A DNA stretch of 6,810 nucleotides. Origin: Syntrophomonadaceae bacterium (GTDB lineage Bacteria; Bacillota; Dethiobacteria; DTU022; UBA8154). The translations under genes and the position numbers were made by a program. Of this stretch, positions 1 through 6,040 are shown piece after piece. Position 1 is the stretch's first letter; every line of letters starts with the position of its first letter. The DNA lies in assembly GCA_007122565.1 (NCBI GenBank), contig SKTJ01000254.1, positions 1-6,810 of the forward strand. The letters run 5' to 3'. The notes below the pieces were generated by a model that saw only the letters and a list, made by a program, of their open reading frames with translations, was not told the origin of the DNA and ran no database searches.

Positions 1-2627
1 TGCTTTCAATATTGGAAAGCATTGACGCTTTTATCTATGTTGCGGATATTAAGACCCATGAAATTTTGTTTACCAACCGCTACGGCCAAAATGCTTATGG
101 AGATATTGTGGGAGAAAAATGCTGGCAGGCTATCCAAGGCCAAACCGGGCCCTGCGATTTCTGCACCAACGATAAATTGCTGGATGATACAGGCCAACCA
201 ACGGGAACATACCAATGGGAGTTTGAAAACACAAAAAACAGCAGATGGTATGACTGCCGTGATACGGCTATACGCTGGATCGACGGGCGCATGGTGCGGC
301 TGGAGTTAGCTACTGATATTACCGGCTATAAGCAGACGCAAACAGAACTCAAAAAAGAGAGAAATGAACTGGCAGGCTTAACGGCTGAAATGTTGGACAC
401 TACTGCCATCTGGATAGATTTGTTGGATGTAGATGGAAACGTGACTTTCTGGAACAAAGCAGCTGAACAAATCAGCGGTTATACAGCTGCAGAAGTAACC
501 GGCCATGCCAGGATATGGGAATGGCTTTACCCTGACCCTGAATATAGGGCAAAAATCTTCGAAAAGGCCCAAAACATAATTCAGCAAGGCAAAAAGGCAG
601 AGAACCTGGAAACCCGCATTAAAAGAAAAGACGGCCAGTATCGCACTATCCTGTGGCACTCCAATCAGCTTGTGCAGTGTGGGGAAATCATTGGCAGTAT
701 TGCATTAGGAGCTGATATTACTGAACAGAAGCGGGCGGCGGCGGAGTTTAGAAGGATATCCAATGAATATGAAACAGTTTTTCACGGCACCCAGAATGCC
801 TTATTCCTGGTAGATGTTGTTAATGACAACACTTTCAGGTACATTAGAGGCAACCAGGCACACAGAAAAGCTACGGGGTTTTCTGTGGAGTATCTGAGCG
901 GGAAAACGCCCCAGGAACTGTTGGGAAATGATGCAGGGGACCGTATTGCCTTGAACTACAGCAGGTGCGTGCAAACTGGGGTAGTTATCTCTTACGAAGA
1001 GACTCTGATTCTACCTGCAGGAAAACGGACCTGGTTTACAACATTAACCCCTATATTCATTCAAGGTAAAATTGCCTATATTGTTGGGTCTAGCCATGAT
1101 ATTACCGAACAGAAGCAGGCGGCCGCGGCCCTGCGTGCATCTGAAGAACGATACCGCCTCCTGGTGGATAACGTCAATGAGGCCATTGTAGTGGTCCAAG
1201 ATGGTTATTTCAAATATGTTAATCCTGTGGCTGTCCAAATATTTGGCTGTTCTGCAGAGAAAATAATGGCTACTCCCTATCTAGACTTCATACATCCCGA
1301 TGATCGGGATATTGTTTTAGAGCGGCGCAGCAAAAGACGGACGGGAGAGTTAAATGAAAGACCTTATACTTTCAGACTTATGGCTGCAGACGGCAGCCTA
1401 AAGTACATGGCAAAAACCTCAGTTCAAATAAACTGGGAAGGAAGCTCAGCTTCTTTAGGGTTTCTGCTGGATATTACAGAGATGAAAATGATGGAACAGG
1501 AGAGAATTAAAGCGGACAAGCTTGAGTCAATCGGTATCCTCGCCGGTGGGATCGCCCATGATTTTAACAATTACCTCGCTGCACTGCTTGGCAATACCTC
1601 CCTGGCCAAACTCTATACGGATAATCCCCAAAAAGTGCTAGAGAAACTGGAAAATATAGAGCGGGCAACGCTGCGCGCCAAAGACCTGTCCAATCAATTA
1701 TTTGCCTTTGCCAAAGGGGCCGTACCGGTGAAAAAAACCGTTTCCCTAAAACAATCTATAATTGACAGCATCAATTTTGCTTTAAGCGGCTCCAATATCA
1801 GCTGTAACTATGCTATCGCCGAAAACCTTCACCTCGTGGAAATAGATGAGGCCCAGTTCAGTCAGGTATTAAACAATCTGGCCCTTAACGCGGTACAGGC
1901 CATGCCCGAAGGGGGTACAATCGGGGTAACGGCGGAAAACCTTACAATTGAAGCGGGTAACGGAGCTTCGTTTGTCCCGCTAGGGGCAGGAAACTATATT
2001 AAAATATCGATCCAGGATAAGGGGATCGGCATTCCTGAAAAATATCTGCAAAAAATATTTGATCCATTCTTTACTACCAAACAAAAAGGAAGCGGCTTCG
2101 GCTTAGCAACCTCCTACACCATTATGCAAAATCACGGTGGCAATATAGGCGTCACATCTGAAACAGGGGTGGGGACCACCTTCCACCTTTATCTGCCGGC
2201 CTCCACCCAAACCACCACCGCGACTGCCGTAGCAGAGAATATTGTCCGGGGCACGGGCAGGATACTTGTGATGGATGACCAGGAAGATTACCGCACAGTA
2301 ACGGGAGAGGCTTTAACCACCTACGGCTACGAGGCCTCCCTTGTCAGGGACGGCGGGGAAGCTGTTGAACTCTACATGGATGCACTGCAAAAAGGCCGAC
2401 CCTTCGACCTCATAATCATGGATCTAACCGTTCCCGGCGGCATGGGTGGCAAAGTTACAATGAAAGAATTGTTACAAAAAGACCCTGCAGTAAAAGCCAT
2501 CGTCGCCAGCGGCTATTCCAACGACCCCATAATGGCCAATTTCCGCGACTACGGCTTTAAAGGTGTGATCAAGAAACCCTTTACCCTGACGGAATTATTA
2601 AAACTTGTTTATGATATAATTGGGTAA
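1..2627 (+). CDS. Hybrid sensor histidine kinase, multi-PAS (5' partial)
   Basis: A soluble hybrid kinase that should autophosphorylate on histidine and pass the phosphate to its own receiver. The frame is open to the window edge. The TTG at 12 has no visible ribosome binding site and would cut into the first PAS domain, so the gene probably starts upstream. Numbering from that TTG: PAS1 about 1-104 (Cys37, Cys48, Cys51), PAS2 about 124-238, PAS3 about 250-367 and PAS4 about 378-490; the first three end in a DIT motif plus linker (DITGYKQ, then DITEQK twice) and PAS4 ends in DITEMK. HisKA follows with the phospho-acceptor His516 in GGIAHDFNN. The ATPase domain shows the N box (NNLALNA, 621-627), G1 (DKGIGI, 669-674), F box (DPFFTTK) and G2 (GSGFGLAT). 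The receiver, about 749-867, has acidic Asp755/Asp756, phospho-acceptor Asp804, Ser833 and Lys855. All catalytic residues are present, so it should be active. There is no membrane segment in the visible part, suggesting a cytoplasmic signal. The ligand is unknown and no separate response regulator is in view. Confidence 0.93.
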   Translation, partial: LSILESIDAFIYVADIKTHEILFTNRYGQNAYGDIVGEKCWQAIQGQTGPCDFCTNDKLLDDTGQPTGTYQWEFENTKNSRWYDCRDTAIRWIDGRMVRLELATDITGYKQTQTELKKERNELAGLTAEMLDTTAIWIDLLDVDGNVTFWNKAAEQISGYTAAEVTGHARIWEWLYPDPEYRAKIFEKAQNIIQQGKKAENLETRIKRKDGQYRTILWHSNQLVQCGEIIGSIALGADITEQKRAAAEFRRISNEYETVFHGTQNALFLVDVVNDNTFRYIRGNQAHRKATGFSVEYLSGKTPQELLGNDAGDRIALNYSRCVQTGVVISYEETLILPAGKRTWFTTLTPIFIQGKIAYIVGSSHDITEQKQAAAALRASEERYRLLVDNVNEAIVVVQDGYFKYVNPVAVQIFGCSAEKIMATPYLDFIHPDDRDIVLERRSKRRTGELNERPYTFRLMAADGSLKYMAKTSVQINWEGSSASLGFLLDITEMKMMEQERIKADKLESIGILAGGIAHDFNNYLAALLGNTSLAKLYTDNPQKVLEKLENIERATLRAKDLSNQLFAFAKGAVPVKKTVSLKQSIIDSINFALSGSNISCNYAIAENLHLVEIDEAQFSQVLNNLALNAVQAMPEGGTIGVTAENLTIEAGNGASFVPLGAGNYIKISIQDKGIGIPEKYLQKIFDPFFTTKQKGSGFGLATSYTIMQNHGGNIGVTSETGVGTTFHLYLPASTQTTTATAVAENIVRGTGRILVMDDQEDYRTVTGEALTTYGYEASLVRDGGEAVELYMDALQKGRPFDLIIMDLTVPGGMGGKVTMKELLQKDPAVKAIVASGYSNDPIMANFRDYGFKGVIKKPFTLTELLKLVYDIIG

Positions 2628-2644
2628 TAATGCAGAATGCAATT

Positions 2645-2652
2645 AAAGGAGG
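2645..2652 (+). promoter_or_regulatory. Ribosome binding site fixing the start at 2660
   Basis: AAAGGAGG lies 7 bases before the ATG at 2660. An in-frame ATG at 2630 sits just after the kinase stop and has no ribosome binding site, and the strong site would then lie inside the coding region. The start at 2660 is therefore preferred. Confidence 0.85.
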
Positions 2653-2659
2653 AACAAAT

Positions 2660-3238
2660 ATGCCTTTGGCTTTCCGCTCAATTAACAGGGGCGAGATTGC
2701 TTTTGGATTTTTTAACATTGAAACGGATATGCTTTTGCTGGATCAGTATTTTTTCTTTGCCGGCGAATATTGTGATTTCATCGGAATGCTGGCTGAGGCG
2801 GGAGAGGATTCCATTCCTGAGTTCACCTGCACCATAGATTTTATTCGGGATCGCAAAAGTATTGGTGATTTAATGGGCGCTATTCATGGGGTTCGTTATT
2901 CAGGCTTCATCGGGGATGTCTATCGTCGTTTCCCCTTTCCGGACCGGCAGGAGGATTTTAAACAAAAACCTGAGGGTTTTAAAAAAAGGCAAGTGTTAGA
3001 GGAACTCATAGATTCCTATTCTGAAAAAACTGAAATAAGTTTCAGGGCGGATGCTGCATTGGCAAAGGTACAGATTGGAGAACTTCTTTTTACGAAAAAT
3101 ATTTTCCAAGAACTCATATTGTATGTCTGGCTGGGAGGAGCCCCCCGGTGGAAGGATGGGAAGCGCCCTGAGTATGTTTTGGAAATGAAAGAAAAGGTTG
3201 AGCATAGTAAAAACTGGTTGTTTAAAGGAATGCAATAG
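2660..3238 (+). CDS. Conserved-looking protein of unknown function, 192 aa
   Basis: I do not recognise this family. From the ATG at 2660 it encodes 192 residues with no signal peptide, no clear transmembrane helix and no cysteine cluster (only Cys38 and Cys57). The N-terminal half is hydrophobic and aromatic (for example GEIAFGFFNIETDMLLLDQY, 11-30) and reads like a compact globular domain. The C-terminal half is charged and probably helical (about 105-155 and 168-192), with a WLGGAPRWKDGKRPEY stretch at 157-172. The gene begins 32 bases after the kinase stop, on the same strand, with no terminator between, so co-transcription is likely. A role as an accessory or output partner of the kinase is only an inference from position. 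The start is set by the ribosome binding site at 2645-2652. Confidence 0.85.
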   Translation: MPLAFRSINRGEIAFGFFNIETDMLLLDQYFFFAGEYCDFIGMLAEAGEDSIPEFTCTIDFIRDRKSIGDLMGAIHGVRYSGFIGDVYRRFPFPDRQEDFKQKPEGFKKRQVLEELIDSYSEKTEISFRADAALAKVQIGELLFTKNIFQELILYVWLGGAPRWKDGKRPEYVLEMKEKVEHSKNWLFKGMQ

Positions 3239-3316
3239 TTTAGGATTAACCCTGAAAATATGCCGACAATTTATTTTGGTGTGCCAGTGCTCCCTGAACT
3301 ATATAATATACACAGA

Positions 3317-3346
3317 GAGAGTTTTTGCCGCATGGCTAAAACTCTC
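3317..3346. terminator. Hairpin between convergent genes, probable bidirectional terminator
   Basis: Perfect 9-base arms GAGAGTTTT (3317-3325) and AAAACTCTC (3338-3346) enclose a 12-base interior that can add three GCC/GGC pairs around a GCAT loop after one T-T mismatch. It lies between the stop of the 192-aa gene (3238) and the stop of the - strand TraB-like gene (3353). The downstream T run on the + strand is short and offset (CTGCTTTTAG), and on the - strand only AT-rich, so termination efficiency is uncertain. The rest of 3239-3352 shows nothing else convincing. Confidence 0.55.
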
Positions 3347-3352
3347 CTGCTT

Positions 3353-4525
3353 TTAGTTGAAGAATATATTGATAAACTTGCTGATTACGTCTGCACCTCC
3401 GATGATCGTGCCCACAGAACTGCCGATGTTGGCAAATATAACGACCAGTAAGATATGAGTTACCTTGTTGCGCCAGAAACCCCTGATCGTATGAATATCT
3501 TCAGACAGGCTCTCGAAGTCTTTTACACTCGGTTTCCTGATCAGGGCTTCCGTAAGTCCGGCAAACCAGCCTGCCGCCAGCAGTGGGCTCAGGGAACTGA
3601 TCGGTGCGGCTACAAATGCTGTTAAAATGGATAGGGGGTGGGCTAAGGCGAGTATTGCTCCCAGGACGCCCAGAGAGCCGTTCCAGAGGACCCAGCTTAA
3701 GATCTGTTCTATGCCTGTGGCCCTGTCAACAGAAAAGGTCAAAACGATAATGGCGATAATAATGAGGGGGATGCTCCATGCAACTACCTTGGAAACCCTG
3801 GAAGCTGGTTTTATCCTGGAAAGTGATGCAAGATCATGGTCACCACTCAGTTCCTTCTTGATTCCCGGGATATGACCGGCGCCTAGAACGGCAACCAGTT
3901 TGTTGCCTGGAGCGGTCTTTATCTTTTGCGCCAGATATTTATCCCTTTCGTCGATCAGGATGGACTTGAGCAGGGGAAAGGAGCGGGATAAATCATCCAG
4001 AACGGTGCTCAGCATGTCCTGGGTTTTCAACTTTTCTAATTCTTCCTCGCTGATCTCTTCATCCAATACCATGCTCAGCATAAGCTGAAAAAACAGCTTT
4101 AACTTTCCCCACAGACCGATACTTCGCCATAAGCGGAGCATGGTTGTCTGAATATCCCGATCAGCCAGGCAGAGCGTGGCGCCAATCTCCCCGGCCGACG
4201 TAATACCCTGGATCATTTCCTGGCCCGGTTTTATGCCGAACTTATTAGCCAGTTTTTTCTGGTAGGAAGATAACAGCAGGTTAGCCAGGAGCAGAAAGGC
4301 CTTGCCTTCCTTGATAACCTTCACTATATCGGTGTTTTTCCACTTGTCCGTATCAGTTATGGACTGGTACCGGGACTGGCATAACTCCACGCATACGGTG
4401 TCAGGTTTTTCTGCTTCTATTATCTCTTTAACCTCGTCAACACTTTTATGGGAAACATGGGCTGTCCCGATCAGGATTAATTGGCGACCGTCAATTTCCA
4501 GTCTGTGCACGTTCTCGCTCGTCAA
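3353..4525 (-). CDS. TraB/PrgY-family membrane protein
   Basis: A 390-residue protein with the layout of the TraB family, which includes enterococcal PrgY/TraB (limits self-induction by sex pheromone), archaeal and bacterial homologues of unknown role, and the distantly related Tiki-type proteases. Visible family motifs are GTAHVSHKSVDEV (20-32), VELCQSRY with Glu47 (46-53), DRDIQTTMLRLWR (122-134), ERDKYLAQK (193-201) and GAGHIPGI (215-222). The conserved Gly-Thr-Ala-His and Glu residues suit a metal-dependent hydrolase-like fold, but activity is not shown for bacterial members. The C-terminal part has about four membrane segments, near 247-265, 285-307, 311-327 and 356-378. The N-terminal domain has no signal peptide, so it is probably cytoplasmic. 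The start is TTG with AAGGA (4535-4539 on this strand) nine bases upstream. No plasmid transfer or pheromone genes are nearby, so the name TraB should not be read as a conjugation role. Confidence 0.9.
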   Translation of the reverse strand: MTSENVHRLEIDGRQLILIGTAHVSHKSVDEVKEIIEAEKPDTVCVELCQSRYQSITDTDKWKNTDIVKVIKEGKAFLLLANLLLSSYQKKLANKFGIKPGQEMIQGITSAGEIGATLCLADRDIQTTMLRLWRSIGLWGKLKLFFQLMLSMVLDEEISEEELEKLKTQDMLSTVLDDLSRSFPLLKSILIDERDKYLAQKIKTAPGNKLVAVLGAGHIPGIKKELSGDHDLASLSRIKPASRVSKVVAWSIPLIIIAIIVLTFSVDRATGIEQILSWVLWNGSLGVLGAILALAHPLSILTAFVAAPISSLSPLLAAGWFAGLTEALIRKPSVKDFESLSEDIHTIRGFWRNKVTHILLVVIFANIGSSVGTIIGGADVISKFINIFFN

Positions 4526-4595
4526 CAGTTCACATCCTTAGGCTTGTTCAAGGTATAAAAGCGCAATCACTATCTGTGAATGTGCTGATAATTAG

Positions 4596-4624
4596 ATTAT
4601 ACTATCACTACCGGATAACTACAA
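4596..4624 (-). promoter_or_regulatory. Sigma-A-like promoter for the TraB-family gene
   Basis: Read on the - strand, TTGTAG (4619-4624) and a perfect TATAAT (4596-4601) are separated by 17 bases, about 70 bases before the TTG start at 4525. A TTGACA (4629-4634) lies just upstream but is too far (27 bases) from this -10 to pair with it. Confidence 0.6.
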
Positions 4625-4699
4625 TGCTTGTCAATCGCAACTAAAACTTGGCAGTAAATACTAAAGTGGAAAGATGAAGGAAAAAGGTTACTACTCAGG

Positions 4700-4705
4700 T
4701 ATAAT
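4700..4705 (+). promoter_or_regulatory. Possible -10 element for the transporter gene
   Basis: A perfect TATAAT lies upstream of the palindromic element. No credible -35 is found 16-18 bases before it. If used, transcription would start at about 4712, so the RNA leader would contain the whole palindrome. No better + strand promoter was seen between 4526 and 4953. Confidence 0.3.
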
Positions 4706-4712
4706 TTGCAGC

Positions 4713-4889
4713 GGGGTTCAGGATACCTGTTCGAAACCGCAGTCTCAAGTTAAAGATATAGGGGTTGCCTTTGCCGACCCGGCCACATTTTAAACTCGCT
4801 GCGCTCAGACAAGTAAAATGTGGAAACCCCGGTCCGGCAAAGCCTTTTGATCGAGCCTGAACGGTTACTCACAGGCAATCCTGAACCCC
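4713..4889. repeat. 177-bp imperfect palindromic element (MITE-like or large hairpin)
   Basis: The ends are perfect 12-base inverted repeats, GGGGTTCAGGAT (4713-4724) and ATCCTGAACCCC (4878-4889). Moving inward, further arms pair in register: CCTGT with ACAGG (4726-4730/4871-4875), AACCG with CGGTT (4735-4739/4862-4866), CTTTGCCG with CGGCAAAG (4769-4776/4835-4842) and CCACATTTTA with TAAAATGTGG (4783-4792/4814-4823). The apex is a 21-base loop at 4793-4813 containing CTCGCTGCGCTCAG. The left arm has a larger unpaired bulge around 4747-4768. No open reading frame of its own is convincing and no clear target-site duplication flanks it. A non-autonomous palindromic repeat is the best reading; a structured 5' leader or attenuator is the alternative. 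Confidence 0.75.
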
Positions 4890-4940
4890 TTTGTGCTATT
4901 TTCAAGAGTGCTGAGTTGTTACGGAAAAAGATGATAGAGG

Positions 4941-4945
4941 GGAGG
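4941..4945 (+). promoter_or_regulatory. Ribosome binding site favouring TTG at 4954
   Basis: GGAGG lies only 2 bases before the first in-frame TTG (4948) but 8 bases before the second TTG (4954). The second has normal spacing and is the likelier start. Confidence 0.7.
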
Positions 4946-4953
4946 TTTTGAGC

Positions 4954-5850
4954 TTGCAACAGGACAAGCAAACTTCTTATGTCATACCTGCCCTGATGGT
5001 AGCAGTAATAGCCGTTTCCTTTTCTGCCGTACTGGTAAGGCTTTCGGCGGCACCACCCCTGGTGATCGCTGCATACCGCCTCTTGTTTACCACAGTTTTG
5101 CTCGCTCCCCCAGCTTTTTACTATCATAAAGAAGAGTTAAAGAGGCTAACCGGCAGAGATATCTTCCTTTCCGTATTAAGCGGCATTTTCCTGGCCGTTC
5201 ATTTTTTTTCCTGGATCGCCTCACTGCAATACACGACTGTTGCTGCTTCCGTGCTCATTGTTTCCCTTCATCCAATTATCGTTGCGCTGCTGGGAAGGTA
5301 TCTTTTAGGGGAAAAAATCGAAGGTGCTTACTGGTTCGGGTTGGTGTTGGCTATCCTGGGAATAGGAGTAATGGGAGTGGGCGACCTTTTGGCCGGCGCC
5401 GGCTCCTGGCCGGGTGGTTTGCTGGCACTGCTTGGCGCCGTAACAATGGCAGCTTATTTACTGGTTGGCAGGACTCTGCGCCAAAGTATTTCCACTCTTA
5501 CGTACACGCTGTGGGTATATGGGAGCGCTGCCTCTGCTCTTCTTGTAGTGTCCTTCCTCACATCCACCCCCCTCTATCCTTTTTCAGGGCGGGAGTACAT
5601 CCTTTTTTTAAGCATGGCCCTGGTGCCTACAATCATGGGTCATACGGTTCTCAACTGGGCTCTGGGAAAAGTCCCCACTTATTACGTCTCTCTGGCAGTT
5701 TTGGGTGAACCGGTGGGGGCAGGGCTTTTGGCTTTACTCATTTTAAAAGAGACGCCGGGGATCAGTCAGCTGATGGGAGGTGTGCTAATCCTGCTTGGAC
5801 TGTACTTCGCAGTACGGAGCAACGAAAGGGGGAAGGGGTTGTTGTCATAG
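4954..5850 (+). CDS. EamA/DMT-superfamily transporter
   Basis: A 298-residue inner-membrane protein with the two tandem EamA repeats of the drug/metabolite transporter superfamily, roughly residues 10-144 and 154-288, and about ten hydrophobic helices covering nearly the whole length. Family features include the RLLF stretch after helix 2, the end of repeat 1 (LLGEKIEGAYWFGLVLAILG) and the typical end of repeat 2 (VLGEPVGAGLLALLILKE followed by MGGVLILLGLY). Length is normal for the family, about 300. Members export or import small metabolites such as amino acids or nucleotide-derived compounds; the substrate cannot be read from sequence. The start is taken as the second TTG because of its ribosome binding site spacing; the TTG at 4948 would add two residues. 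It is transcribed away from the TraB-family gene and downstream of the palindromic element. No partner gene is adjacent, so it may be a single-gene unit. Confidence 0.92.
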   Translation: MQQDKQTSYVIPALMVAVIAVSFSAVLVRLSAAPPLVIAAYRLLFTTVLLAPPAFYYHKEELKRLTGRDIFLSVLSGIFLAVHFFSWIASLQYTTVAASVLIVSLHPIIVALLGRYLLGEKIEGAYWFGLVLAILGIGVMGVGDLLAGAGSWPGGLLALLGAVTMAAYLLVGRTLRQSISTLTYTLWVYGSAASALLVVSFLTSTPLYPFSGREYILFLSMALVPTIMGHTVLNWALGKVPTYYVSLAVLGEPVGAGLLALLILKETPGISQLMGGVLILLGLYFAVRSNERGKGLLS

Positions 5851-5904
5851 AGTTAGTCCGGTCTATCCCGACGGTTATCAAAGATCTTTATAGCTTTGGC
5901 TTAA

Positions 5905-5942
5905 CTATATTGTACAAGGGGCAGGCCTTGCATTGTATATAG
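5905..5942. repeat. Imperfect inverted repeat upstream of the rnfB-like gene
   Basis: CTATAT (5905-5910) and ATATAG (5937-5942) flank an inner CAAGG (5915-5919) and CCTTG (5926-5930) with a 6-base loop. The middle portions are of unequal length, so symmetry is imperfect. TTGTACAA (5910-5917) is itself an 8-base palindrome. It lies about 20 bases upstream of the -10 element at 5963, where an activator or repressor site could sit; it could also be a weak terminator for the transporter gene. No T run follows, which argues against a strong terminator. Confidence 0.4.
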
Positions 5943-5959
5943 GAAAATAAGCCATCCGG

Positions 5960-5968
5960 TGTTATAAT
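5960..5968 (+). promoter_or_regulatory. Extended -10 promoter for the rnfB-like gene
   Basis: TG-T-TATAAT: a perfect -10 hexamer (5963-5968) preceded by the TG of an extended -10. The hexamer 17 bases upstream is TAGGAA, a poor -35, which fits an extended -10 or activator-dependent promoter. A start near 5975 would give a leader of about 65 bases. Confidence 0.55.
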
Positions 5969-5997
5969 AGACATAAAGAATTACCCGAAACGACATA

Positions 5998-6035
5998 CTC
6001 CTTAATAATTATAGTTACATAAAAAAAGGAGGTGA
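5998..6035 (+). promoter_or_regulatory. Strong ribosome binding site with a possible sequestering arm
   Basis: AAGGAGGTGA (6026-6035) is a near-perfect anti-16S match, with GGAGG ending 8 bases before the ATG at 6041. Upstream in the same leader, CTCCTT (5998-6003) is exactly complementary to AAGGAG (6026-6031), which could mask the site with a 22-base AT-rich loop. The ribosome binding site is certain in practice; the masking stem is short and speculative. Confidence 0.5.
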
Positions 6036-6040
6036 ATAAT

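Noticed and set aside
2630..2659. Upstream ATG at 2630 as start of the 192-aa protein
   Set aside because: It has no ribosome binding site, and the strong AAAGGAGG at 2645-2652 would be internal; the ATG at 2660 fits.
3260..3451. Small + strand reading frame of 63 codons
   Set aside because: No ribosome binding site, it spans the convergent hairpin and then runs antisense through the 3' end of the TraB-family gene.
4726..4745. tRNA T-loop-like TTCGAAA within the left arm of the palindrome
   Set aside because: The flanking bases cannot form a T stem, and no anticodon arm or acceptor stem can be found around it.
4793..4813. CTCGCTGCGCTC resembles a stretch near ColE1-type plasmid origins
   Set aside because: The match is about a dozen bases, the surroundings do not match, and it is explained as the apex of the palindrome. 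No sign of vector or origin.
4750..5127. - strand reading frame of 125 codons
   Set aside because: It crosses the palindromic element and the 5' part of the transporter gene, with composition typical of an antisense shadow and no family resemblance.
5879..5898. CAAAG/CTTTG inverted repeat after the transporter gene
   Set aside because: Only five pairs with a 10-base loop and no following T run, so not supportable as a terminator.
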